From Massiliimalia timonensis (GTDB lineage: Bacteria; Bacillota; Clostridia; Oscillospirales; Ruminococcaceae): a stretch of DNA of 64,000 nt. Under the pieces are notes generated by a model. That model did no database searches, was not told the origin of the DNA, and saw nothing but the letters and a program-made list of their open reading frames with translations. The stretch spans positions 1,054,001-1,118,000 of the forward strand of contig NZ_FYDD01000003.1 of assembly GCF_900186585.1 (NCBI RefSeq), in the 5' to 3' direction. Below are positions 52,719 to 60,498 of this stretch, piece after piece; the first letter of the stretch is position 1; each line of letters opens with the position of its first letter. Position numbers and translations under genes: made by a program.

Positions 52719-53732
52719 CTATTTTGTGATGGTCCCGTCCAAGTCCCAAAGGTCTTCCCAACTCTTTGCACCCGGCCATAGGAACACCTGCCCTTTGATC
52801 AGACGGCAGTTTTTGTCGATCCCAGCTAATGTTTTCATTTCCTCTTCACTGAGCGGGTCTTCGGTGGTGCATTTCAGATTGCTGGCATATTCGTTTTCAT
52901 GAATCGAAAATGGGATCGGCACCTGTCCGCGCTGGACAGCCCATTTCAAACAAATCACAGCTGGATGTACGTCATGCGCTTTAGCGATCTCAACCAGCTC
53001 CGGTACTTGAATATCCGCAATGTCCCCTTCTGTTTTATCCCGGTTCGGACGAGTGGGAGAACCGATCGGGCAGAATCCCACCGGCTGGATCCCCTGTTCC
53101 ACACAATAATCATATAATTCCGGCTGCTGGAAACAGGGATGCAGTTCCATTTCGATCAAAGCCGGCTTGACCTCACACAGAGGCAACACCTTTTTAAGTT
53201 TTGCCACTGTCATATTCGACATCCCGATATTCCGTGACAGCCCCATTTTCTGGATCTGTTCCATCTGTTTCCAGGTCGTCATAAATTCTTCGACAGAAAA
53301 CGGTCTGGAATTCGGGTTTCTGGAATCCCCGTCACAGCCTGGCGCGTGGTAATTCGGAAACGGCCAGTGCACAAAAAATGTGTCGATATAATCCAGCTTC
53401 AAATCCTTTAAGGTTTTTGCCAAGGATAACAGTACATCGCCCTGTTCGTGCATGTCGTTCCATACCTTGGAGGTGATGTGCAGTTCTTCCCGTGTTACGA
53501 TTCCTTCCCGAAATGCCTTTTCGAACACGTTCCCGATCTGATCTTCATTCTGGTATACTGCCGCACAGTCAAACAGGCGGTATCCGTACCGGATCGCGCC
53601 GTATACTGCGCTCGACACCTGCTCCGCAGTAAAGCGGTCGGAACCAAACGTGCCCATTCCAATACAGGGGATCTCTTCCCCAGTATACAACTTCCGCTTC
53701 GGCACTATTGCCGGGTCAATCCGTTCTTTCAT
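52719..53732 (-). CDS. aldo/keto reductase
   Basis: 337 residues in the AKR barrel fold. Catalytic residues can be placed at Asp (RLFDCAAVYQNE, with the Tyr), Lys (ITSKVW) and His (FFVHWPF). NADPH-type contacts follow in RNIGMSNM and the C-terminal region. It could reduce an aldose such as L-fucose to the alditol, or the lactaldehyde released by an aldolase to propanediol; sequence alone does not decide. It sits between fucU and the fucosidase gene. Confidence 0.88.
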   Translation of the reverse strand: MKERIDPAIVPKRKLYTGEEIPCIGMGTFGSDRFTAEQVSSAVYGAIRYGYRLFDCAAVYQNEDQIGNVFEKAFREGIVTREELHITSKVWNDMHEQGDVLLSLAKTLKDLKLDYIDTFFVHWPFPNYHAPGCDGDSRNPNSRPFSVEEFMTTWKQMEQIQKMGLSRNIGMSNMTVAKLKKVLPLCEVKPALIEMELHPCFQQPELYDYCVEQGIQPVGFCPIGSPTRPNRDKTEGDIADIQVPELVEIAKAHDVHPAVICLKWAVQRGQVPIPFSIHENEYASNLKCTTEDPLSEEEMKTLAGIDKNCRLIKGQVFLWPGAKSWEDLWDLDGTITK

Positions 53733-53756
53733 AGCAGTTCCCTTGCCTTTCTTTTC

Positions 53757-54188
53757 TTATTTTTCTATCACTACGCCTTTTTTTAAGATCACGTTGGCAT
53801 ACAGTGCGGATTCACTGGTGGTCACTACGGCATATGCCTTTTTGGCGCGGTTGTAAAAATCAAACCGCCCGATCGCTTCTTCCCGCGCGCCGTTTGTTTC
53901 ATGCTGTCCAATAATTTTTCGGTATTCTTCCCAAATGACAGGAATTTCTTCCCCGGGCAGAACGTCCATCAAAATAGTAGGATGCTCGACATAGGGATCA
54001 AGCGGCATAAATTTTAAAATCGCGTCTAATAATTCCGGAATACCGTGTCCGTCACAACGGACAACACGCTCCGGATGAGCGGATCTGGGAAAATTTCCGT
54101 CTGCCAGCACCAGCTCATCGCCATGCCCCATTTCCATCATGATTTTTAACAGTTCCGGCGGTAAAATACTTGGAATCCCTTTTAACAT
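53757..54188 (-). CDS. fucU: RbsD/FucU family L-fucose mutarotase
   Basis: 143 residues, with the family opening MLKGIPSILPPELLKIMMEMGHGDELVLADGNFP (catalytic His near 22 and Asp near 31) and a C-terminal RFDFYNRAKKAYAVVTTSE with the tyrosine and arginine of the FucU active site. It interconverts alpha and beta anomers of L-fucose. FucU rather than RbsD is supported by this ending. It lies directly after the galactitol-type dehydrogenase gene. Confidence 0.93.
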   Translation of the reverse strand: MLKGIPSILPPELLKIMMEMGHGDELVLADGNFPRSAHPERVVRCDGHGIPELLDAILKFMPLDPYVEHPTILMDVLPGEEIPVIWEEYRKIIGQHETNGAREEAIGRFDFYNRAKKAYAVVTTSESALYANVILKKGVVIEK

Positions 54189-54202
54189 GTTGCTCTTCCT
54201 TT

Positions 54203-55252
54203 CTACTTTTCGTTTACCAGCATGATCTTCCCTTTGACCTCGCCGGGGATTTTATACAGTGCAAACGCTTCATCTGCTTTGCTCAACGGGAAGGTCTTAT
54301 AAATCAGCGCCGGGTCAAACCGCAGCTGGCCGGTTGCGAAATAGTGGGCGGTCAAGTCCCATTCCTTTCCCGGGAACGGCGCGCTGTAGCTCATCCAAGA
54401 ACCGGTCAGCTTAAATTCCTTACGATTCATATTTTCCCACTGTTTTGGGGTAAAGGTCAGATCTAAATGCGGCGTGCCAATAAAGCAGACCTTCGCCTTA
54501 TTTGCCGCCAAGTCAAACGCCATCTGCATAGTCGCCGTATTTCCAGCGGTTTCAAACACATAGCCATATCCCTTTCCATCGGCAAGTTCCATGGCCCTTT
54601 CCATAAAATCAGGCTGCGCAGTATTGACCACCTCGTCTGCTCCAAGCTTTTTGGCAAGCTCCAGCCGGGAATCCACAATGTCAAATACCACGACCCTTTT
54701 CGCACCGAAAATCCTAGCCCACTGCGCGGTAAACAGGCCGATCGTCCCGCCTCCCAGCACCGCTACAGTTTCTCCTCCCTGATAGTCGTTGCAGAACAAT
54801 CCATGCAGCGCAACGGTAGAGGGTTCAAACATCGCCGCCTGTTCATAGGGAATAGAGGAATCATAAGGAATGGCATTGCGTTCGGGCATCACCACATACT
54901 CTGCAAAGCTGCCCTGTTCCCTGGAACCGATAAAGCTGTAATGCTTGCACAGCGAGTAATTCCCGTTCTGGCAGTCGTCACAGGCAAGGCAGGGCAAAAG
55001 CGGGGCGCCTGAAACCGTATCTCCTACCTTTACCTTGGTAACGCCTTCCCCTACTTCCACTACATCCCCGGAAAATTCGTGTCCCAGCACCACGGGGTAA
55101 AAATGCGCCCCATTGTGAAGTACCCGCGGAATATCCGAACCGCAGATCCCGGTTGCGCGTACCCGCACCTTCACAGTACCCGGTTTTACTTCCGGGGTCT
55201 TAAAATCATCATAACGAATGTCTTCGTTCCCATATAAAACTGCCGCTTTCAT
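54203..55252 (-). CDS. zinc alcohol dehydrogenase, galactitol-1-phosphate 5-dehydrogenase-like
   Basis: 349 residues, MDR fold. Catalytic zinc ligands: ICGSDIPR (Cys), GHEFSG (His and Glu) and FEPSTVALHG. A structural zinc site is CLACDDCQNGNYSLC. The NAD-binding loop is LGGGTIGLF with VVFD as strand end. The sequence closely resembles proteins annotated GatD, which oxidise galactitol-1-phosphate; the context here (fucosidase, FucU, an FGGY kinase) suggests a polyol such as fucitol instead. No PTS genes are near, which argues against galactitol-phosphate. Confidence 0.88.
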   Translation of the reverse strand: MKAAVLYGNEDIRYDDFKTPEVKPGTVKVRVRATGICGSDIPRVLHNGAHFYPVVLGHEFSGDVVEVGEGVTKVKVGDTVSGAPLLPCLACDDCQNGNYSLCKHYSFIGSREQGSFAEYVVMPERNAIPYDSSIPYEQAAMFEPSTVALHGLFCNDYQGGETVAVLGGGTIGLFTAQWARIFGAKRVVVFDIVDSRLELAKKLGADEVVNTAQPDFMERAMELADGKGYGYVFETAGNTATMQMAFDLAANKAKVCFIGTPHLDLTFTPKQWENMNRKEFKLTGSWMSYSAPFPGKEWDLTAHYFATGQLRFDPALIYKTFPLSKADEAFALYKIPGEVKGKIMLVNEK

Positions 55253-55272
55253 ACTTTGTTTCTCCCTTTCTT

Positions 55273-56778
55273 CTAACGGTCCATAACTGGCTTTAATGCC
55301 TGATATAACGATAAATAGGTTTGGTAGCTGTCTTCATATCGACGATGTTCTTCCCAATTTACCAGGTGTTCTCTCGTCACGCGGATAGTTTTTCCCACCG
55401 CCTCTTCAAAGCTTGGGTACAGCCCTATACCAACGCCAGCCAGCATAGCGGCGCCCCAGGTCGTCGCAGTGTCAGAGGAAGGCACCACGACCCGCTTTCC
55501 TGTAACGTCGGCTTTCATCTGCGTCCAGATCCGGCTGTTGGCCGCACCGCCCATAGACCGGAGCGTCTGCACTGTTACCCCGCATTCTTCCGCCACTTCC
55601 AAATTGTGCCGCAGGGCAAACGCAACGCCCTCCATACCGGCGCGGATCAAATGCGGCCTTGTCTTGGCATAGTCCAGACCGTAATACACGCCCTTGGCCT
55701 GTTCGTCCCAAATTGGAGAGCGCTCCCCCGCCATATATGGCAGGAATACGACGCCCTCGCAGCCGGCCGGTATCCGCGCCGCCTTTTGGTCCATTTCATA
55801 AAACGGGTCTGTTCCCTTTTCTTGGGCAATCAGGCGTTCTTCCGCGCCAAGTTCCCGTTCCATCCAGCGCATCACGCCGCCTCCGCCAACAGAACCGCCC
55901 TGCAAAAGCCACCGCCCGGGCACGACATGGTTTCCTAAAATAAGCCTTGGGTCAGCATGATAAGAATCAATGCAGATGCTCATCCCACCGGCTTGGCCGC
56001 CCTGCTCCTGGGTATCGCCGGGATACAGCACCCCAACCCCCAAAGCGCCGCAGGCGGCGTCCAGTCCGCCGGCCACAACAGGGGTGTCTTCCAAAAGCCC
56101 CGTCTGCTTTGCCGCCTCACGGCTTACCTGCCCAACAATATCATGGCAGGCGTAAATATCCGGCAGCTTTGTAATATCAACGTCCATTGCGGCGCACATT
56201 GTCTGATCCCAAGCAGATTTTTTCATATCATAACAGTGAAGCCCGTATCCTTGAGATCTATCCTGAGAAAACACACCGGTCAGCCGGTACACCAAAAAGC
56301 TGTTTGCCTGCAAAAACTGCGCCGCCTGCCGGTATATCTGCGGATATTCATTCTGAAACCAAAGGATTTTGGGCAGGGTATACCCTGGCTGGACAGGATT
56401 CCCGCACAAAGCAAAGATCTGATCCTCCCCAATTTCCTGCTTTAACCTGTTGCAGATCTCCTTGCAGCGGGTGTCAAACCAAATTGGCGTGTTTGCCAGT
56501 ACTCTCCCGGTTTTATCCATAGGGATCGCAGACCAGCTTTGCCCGTCTACCCCGATCCCTGCGATCCCGCCGTCCTGCACGCCGCTTTTTTCCAGTATCG
56601 CCCGTATCGCCCGGCACACAGCCTCCCACCAGTGTTCTGGGTTTTGTTCCGCCCATCCGCTTTGGGGATAGTAAACCGGATATTCTTCATTCTGCTGTGC
56701 CAGTACATTGCCGCTTTCATCAAAGACCGCCACCTTGCACGCAGATGTCCCAATGTCAATTCCCAATAACTTTGGCAT
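55273..56778 (-). CDS. FGGY family sugar kinase, xylulokinase-like
   Basis: 501 residues. The N-terminal actin-like domain has GIDIGTSACKVAVFDESG (phosphate 1 loop) and AGIGVDGQSWS; the C-terminal domain has VAGGLDAACGALG with the catalytic aspartate, LPYMAGERSPIWDEQAKG and SMGGAANSRIWTQMKADVTGK (adenosine motif). The family phosphorylates ketoses or polyols, so a 6-deoxyketose (L-fuculose) is a candidate next to FucU; xylulose is the default annotation. Confidence 0.88.
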   Translation of the reverse strand: MPKLLGIDIGTSACKVAVFDESGNVLAQQNEEYPVYYPQSGWAEQNPEHWWEAVCRAIRAILEKSGVQDGGIAGIGVDGQSWSAIPMDKTGRVLANTPIWFDTRCKEICNRLKQEIGEDQIFALCGNPVQPGYTLPKILWFQNEYPQIYRQAAQFLQANSFLVYRLTGVFSQDRSQGYGLHCYDMKKSAWDQTMCAAMDVDITKLPDIYACHDIVGQVSREAAKQTGLLEDTPVVAGGLDAACGALGVGVLYPGDTQEQGGQAGGMSICIDSYHADPRLILGNHVVPGRWLLQGGSVGGGGVMRWMERELGAEERLIAQEKGTDPFYEMDQKAARIPAGCEGVVFLPYMAGERSPIWDEQAKGVYYGLDYAKTRPHLIRAGMEGVAFALRHNLEVAEECGVTVQTLRSMGGAANSRIWTQMKADVTGKRVVVPSSDTATTWGAAMLAGVGIGLYPSFEEAVGKTIRVTREHLVNWEEHRRYEDSYQTYLSLYQALKPVMDR

Positions 56779-56788
56779 ATCTTCCCCC

Positions 56789-57808
56789 CTATTCCTGTTT
56801 TATGATTTTCTTTACAGAACGGCCGAATTTTAAGGTGGTAGGCAGCACCAGACGGACCGCCTTTTCCCGCTGTCCGCCGGAAAAACGGGAAAGCAGCATT
56901 TCGGCCGCCTGTACGCCAAGATTGTGGATCGGCTGTTCCACAATAGTGAGCGCCGGATTTACGATCCTTGCAAGCTCCAGATTGTCAAATCCTATTAAGG
57001 ATATTTGCTCCGGGATCGAAAGCCCGAGCTCATTGACCCGTAAAATCGTTCCCAGCGTCATCTCATAATTGGTAACAAATAACGCGGTCGCCTGATTTTC
57101 CTGTTCAAAAAAGACTTTTGCCGCCTGGTAGCCGCCTTGAAGCGTATAATCAGAATAATAGATCAGTGATTCTAAAACCGGCAGTCCGTTCTCCTGCAAC
57201 GCTTCCCGGTATCCCTGCAAACGCTGCAAGGAAGTTGACACGTCTTTTGGACCTACCAAGATCCCGATCTTTCGGTGCCCCTGTTCAATGAGGTAGGAAG
57301 TACTTTCATAGGCAGCCCTGTGGTTATCGACCAGTACGGCATCCACAAAATGCTCTGTCCCGTCGATCATCCGGTCAATCAGGACGATCGGGATTTTTTT
57401 CTGAAGAGCCGGTTCCAATGCATGGCTGTTGCGGGAAACCGGCATCATCACGATCCCGTCTACCATTTTATTCAGCAAAAACTGGACCGCTTGCCGTTCC
57501 AGTACTTCATCGGTCCGGCTGTCGCACACCAATATCCCATATCCCTTTTTCCGAAGCACATCCTCCATCACAGAAATAATCGAGGTAATAAACACATTAC
57601 TCAATTCCGGGATCACGATACCGATCGTTTTAGACTGATGCGTCTTCAAACTGCGCGCAAATTCATTTACCGTAAAATCCAGTTCCTTGATGGCCTCTTC
57701 AATCGCGATCCGGTTCTTTTCCCGGACAGTTCCGCCGTTTAGGTATTTTGAAATCGTTGCCAGTCCAAGCCCAGTCCGGCTGGCAATATCCTTCATGGTC
57801 GCGGCCAT
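56789..57808 (-). CDS. LacI family transcriptional regulator
   Basis: 339 residues. The N-terminal HTH and hinge (residues 1-60: MKDIASRTGLGLATISKYLNGG, then VNEFARSLKTHQSKTIGIVIP) are followed by a periplasmic-binding-protein-like effector domain (from about 62). It lies inside the operon as the second gene. It is the likely repressor of the upstream promoter, whose palindrome CGAAACGTTTCG fits LacI-type operators. GAGGAAC precedes the ATG. Confidence 0.92.
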   Translation of the reverse strand: MAATMKDIASRTGLGLATISKYLNGGTVREKNRIAIEEAIKELDFTVNEFARSLKTHQSKTIGIVIPELSNVFITSIISVMEDVLRKKGYGILVCDSRTDEVLERQAVQFLLNKMVDGIVMMPVSRNSHALEPALQKKIPIVLIDRMIDGTEHFVDAVLVDNHRAAYESTSYLIEQGHRKIGILVGPKDVSTSLQRLQGYREALQENGLPVLESLIYYSDYTLQGGYQAAKVFFEQENQATALFVTNYEMTLGTILRVNELGLSIPEQISLIGFDNLELARIVNPALTIVEQPIHNLGVQAAEMLLSRFSGGQREKAVRLVLPTTLKFGRSVKKIIKQE

Positions 57809-57827
57809 GTTCCTCTTCCTTTCAAGC

Positions 57828-58676
57828 TTATGCCTTCCCTGCGCTTTTGCAAACGCTGATCCGGTTCTTTACTAGTTCTTTTACCCGTTCTCTTCCAGCT
57901 TTTCCATATGCTTTTGGATCTATCGTTTTCGGCTTTTCGGTTAATACCGCCTTCACGCCTTCGGTATATGCGATCCGCAGCTCTGTCGCAAAGTTCACCT
58001 TGCAGATACCTTCCCGAATACAGCTTTGCACCGCCTCATCTGATAATCCGGAGGCCCCGTGCAGTACCAGTGGGATCTCCACCACTTTCCGGATCTCTTT
58101 GAGCCTTTCCACATCAAGCTTTGGTTCTCCTGCATATACCCCATGAGCTGTTCCGATCGCTACCGCTAAGGAGCTTACTCCGGTTCGCTCCACAAACTCC
58201 TTTGCCTCCAGCGGTTCTGTGTATCCGCCCGTTCCTCCATCCAGATCGTCCTCTTTTCCGCCGACCTTTCCAAGCTCTGCTTCCACTGGAATCCCGTTTG
58301 GCTTTGCCACATCCACCACCCGTTTGGTCAGTGCGATATTTTCTTCAAAGGCTTCGTGCGAGCCGTCTATCATCACCGAAGTGTATCCCGCACGGATGGC
58401 CTGCACGGCCAGTTCAAAGCTGCTCCCGTGATCTAAGTGGATCGCTACCGGTACCTTTGCGTTTCTTGCCAGCGCTTCTACATTCGCGTAATATAAGCCA
58501 AGGCTCGCATACTTTACCGTGGAGGGTGTCGTCTGCAGCATCACAGGCGCTTTCATTTCCTCCGCCGCCGATATGATCGCCTGCGCCATCTCCATGTTTT
58601 CCACGTTGAACGCGCCAACAGCATAGCCCTCTTTTTGTGCTTTTTTCAACATCTCCTGCGTTGTTTCCAATGGCAT
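57828..58676 (-). CDS. class II fructose-bisphosphate/tagatose-bisphosphate aldolase family protein
   Basis: 282 residues. Zn2+ and catalytic motifs: HLDHGSSFE (catalytic Asp and Zn His), VEAELGKVGGKEDD (with Glu), GTAHGVYAGEP, LHGASGLSD and VNFATELRIAYTEG. It resembles GatY/KbaY and Fba members. In this operon it would cleave a ketose phosphate to dihydroxyacetone phosphate and an aldehyde, for fuculose-1-phosphate giving L-lactaldehyde, although typical fuculose-1-P aldolases belong to a different (AraD-like) family. It is the first gene of the operon. Confidence 0.9.
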   Translation of the reverse strand: MPLETTQEMLKKAQKEGYAVGAFNVENMEMAQAIISAAEEMKAPVMLQTTPSTVKYASLGLYYANVEALARNAKVPVAIHLDHGSSFELAVQAIRAGYTSVMIDGSHEAFEENIALTKRVVDVAKPNGIPVEAELGKVGGKEDDLDGGTGGYTEPLEAKEFVERTGVSSLAVAIGTAHGVYAGEPKLDVERLKEIRKVVEIPLVLHGASGLSDEAVQSCIREGICKVNFATELRIAYTEGVKAVLTEKPKTIDPKAYGKAGRERVKELVKNRISVCKSAGKA

Positions 58677-58690
58677 GTTACTCTCTCCTT

Positions 58691-58729
58691 ACAATAAAAA
58701 CGAAACGTTTCGCTTTTTGTTTTTATTGT
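58691..58729. promoter_or_regulatory. nested palindromic operator of the sugar operon
   Basis: An inner perfect 12-base palindrome CGAAACGTTTCG (58701-58712) lies within an outer inverted repeat ACAATAAAAAC (58691-58701) and GTTTTTATTGT (58719-58729). It sits just past the predicted start of transcription, where a LacI protein would block. Confidence 0.75.
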
Positions 58730-58753
58730 ACCACCCTCCTTTTACAGAGTCAA
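58725..58753 (-). promoter_or_regulatory. promoter of the sugar operon
   Basis: Minus strand TTGACT (58753-58748), a 17-base spacer and TACAAT (58730-58725). Confidence 0.8.
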
Positions 58754-58867
58754 GAGAAAACTGTAAAATAAAAGAAAAAATACTCTGCTGGCGGAGCGTC
58801 TGGGGGACTGGATTTTATTTGTCCCTCATGCTATAATAAAGGCAAATTATGCAGGGAGGGAAGCAAT

Positions 58868-59185
58868 TTGGAACGATACGCATGGAAAGGGCTGATAAAC
58901 CCCGGTTGTTTGGAGGAATACAAGCGCCGCCACAACGAAATTTGGCCGGAAATGCTGAAAGTTTTAAAAGAGGCGGGGATCCGCAACTACACCATCTGGA
59001 ATGTTGGGGATGAATTATTCGGCTATTATGAATGCGAGCAAGGCGCCGACTACGCCGCAAAAGTACAGGCCAAAAGCCCTGTCGTAGCAAAATGGAACGA
59101 GTACATGAAAGATGTGATGACCATGGAAATGGATCCTGTTACCGGCGCACAGCCAAAATTACAACAGGTGTTTTTCATGGAATAA
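58868..59185 (+). CDS. RhaM-type L-rhamnose/L-fucose mutarotase
   Basis: 105 residues of the L-rhamnose mutarotase (DUF718) family: MERYAWKGLINPGCLEEYKRRH with the His and Tyr of the site, WPEMLKVLKEAGIRNYTIWN, and LFGYYECE. The family interconverts anomers of L-rhamnose and in some members L-fucose. The start is the TTG at 58868 because GGGAGGG lies 8-9 bases upstream; no in-frame ATG fits. It is transcribed divergently from the sugar operon, near a TATAAT at 58832-58837. Confidence 0.88.
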   Translation: MERYAWKGLINPGCLEEYKRRHNEIWPEMLKVLKEAGIRNYTIWNVGDELFGYYECEQGADYAAKVQAKSPVVAKWNEYMKDVMTMEMDPVTGAQPKLQQVFFME

Positions 59186-59280
59186 CGATTCTAGAACGAT
59201 CCAAACCGAAAATGCCCTGGATCTCGATGATCATGGGAAAACGAATTTCGGGAGCAAACCGCCGTTCATGGAGAAGCAAA

Positions 59281-59697
59281 ATGGAATTAAAAGCAGTCAC
59301 GCACGACGACAAGCAGTATGTCATGCATATTGACAGGCATGTCACTGACGTTAGTTTTGATTACCGTGTCTATACGAAATCCTGTTATGTCCTGTGGGAA
59401 AACGAACATCGTGTCGGTATCATAGTCCATTGCATTTTATGGGATAATCTGCCTTTTATGAATCTTTTGTATATAGAGGAAAAACATCGCGGAAAGGGCT
59501 ATGCCAGCAATGCAGTCAAAGCCTGGGAACATGAAATGAAACAACAGGGATTTAAAATGGCTTTGATCTCAACACAGGTCGATGAAAGCGCACAGCATTT
59601 CTACCGTAAATTAGGATATGTCGACTGCGGGGGGATCACCTTTCATGATACTCCCTTTCATCAGCCGATGGAGCTGTTTTTACGAAAAGTTTTTTAA
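59281..59697 (+). CDS. GNAT family N-acetyltransferase
   Basis: 138 residues. The acetyl-CoA binding motif is LYIEEKHRGKGYASNAVKAWE (R/QxxGxG/A pattern, about 61-72), then the conserved strand and FYRKLGYVDCGG near the end. The substrate is unknown. I start it at 59281, where GGAG lies 7 bases upstream; the frame continues to 59032 across the mutarotase gene, which is not plausible. It follows the mutarotase by about 95 bases. Confidence 0.85.
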   Translation: MELKAVTHDDKQYVMHIDRHVTDVSFDYRVYTKSCYVLWENEHRVGIIVHCILWDNLPFMNLLYIEEKHRGKGYASNAVKAWEHEMKQQGFKMALISTQVDESAQHFYRKLGYVDCGGITFHDTPFHQPMELFLRKVF

Positions 59698-59718
59698 CGT
59701 GTCAATGCGGCCGTTTCC

Positions 59719-59772
59719 TTTAACGAAATAAAGCCCCCGCAGCAAATGCTGCGGGGGCTTTATTTCGTTAAA
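59719..59772. terminator. perfect 26-base-pair bidirectional terminator
   Basis: TTTAACGAAATAAAGCCCCC and further bases pair perfectly with the other arm around 2 bases. The convergent gene's stop codon lies in the arm. Confidence 0.88.
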
Positions 59773-60484
59773 GTGTCACTAGATATTCTGCCGATCTTGC
59801 CACACATTCCATGGAGGTTCCGTTCGGGTATTCTTCCTGTTCGTAGACAAATACCGCTTCCGGGCACATTTCCACGATCTTCGCAAAATCGATCGTGCCG
59901 TCCTGTGCATCAACATTGTCCTTGCCGCGGATCTGTTTTAAGTGGATCATCGGGCAGCGTGTCTTGTGCTGCGTTAGGTATTCTATCGCATCCACACCGG
60001 CATATTCCAGCCAAAATACGTCAGGCTGCTGTTTTACAAACGCCGGGTCAGCATACCCATACAACGCGTCCAAGGGATATTCCCCGTCCTGTGCCGCGAG
60101 TTCAAAATCATGGTTATGGTATCCAAACACGATCCCGTTTTCGGCGCACTTTTTCCCGATCTCTGTAAAGAAAGAGGCAAGCTTCTTTGCGTCTTCCAAG
60201 GTACGGAGCTCTGCTGACGGGCAAATCAAAAATTTTGCACCGATCGTCTTGAGGTCGGAAATCACCCCATCCAAGTCATCCCGCAATAAGTCACAGCCGA
60301 CATGGGCGGAGATCCCCTCCAAACCCAATTCGTCCAGTTTTTTCTTCATTTCCTTAGCCGGAATACCGCCAAACCCAGCAAATTCCACACCGGCATACCC
60401 CATTTGGGCGACCTTTTCCAAAGTGCCGAAGAAATCCTGTTTTGTTGCGTCGGCCACAGACCAAAGCTGTAAATAAATTTTCAT
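59768..60484 (-). CDS. TIM-barrel sugar isomerase/epimerase (xylose isomerase-like)
   Basis: 238 residues, AP endonuclease 2/xylose-isomerase-like barrel: LQLWSVADATKQDFFGTLEKVAQMGYAGVEF at the start, AHVGCD, GYHNHDFEL with metal-binding histidines, and VFWLEYAGVDA, HLKQIRGKD, and VYEQEEY at the end. Members isomerise or epimerise sugars or inositol compounds; several annotated as such lack proof. It follows the Gfo/Idh/MocA gene by 14 bases, suggesting a joint sugar pathway. Confidence 0.85.
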   Translation of the reverse strand: MKIYLQLWSVADATKQDFFGTLEKVAQMGYAGVEFAGFGGIPAKEMKKKLDELGLEGISAHVGCDLLRDDLDGVISDLKTIGAKFLICPSAELRTLEDAKKLASFFTEIGKKCAENGIVFGYHNHDFELAAQDGEYPLDALYGYADPAFVKQQPDVFWLEYAGVDAIEYLTQHKTRCPMIHLKQIRGKDNVDAQDGTIDFAKIVEMCPEAVFVYEQEEYPNGTSMECVARSAEYLVTL

Positions 60485-60498
60485 GATAACTCTCCCGA

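Noticed and set aside
59032-59280. N-terminal extension of the GNAT protein
   Set aside because: The extension reads through the mutarotase gene in another frame, is Arg/Lys/Ser-rich and has no start signal; the ATG at 59281 has a good ribosome binding site.
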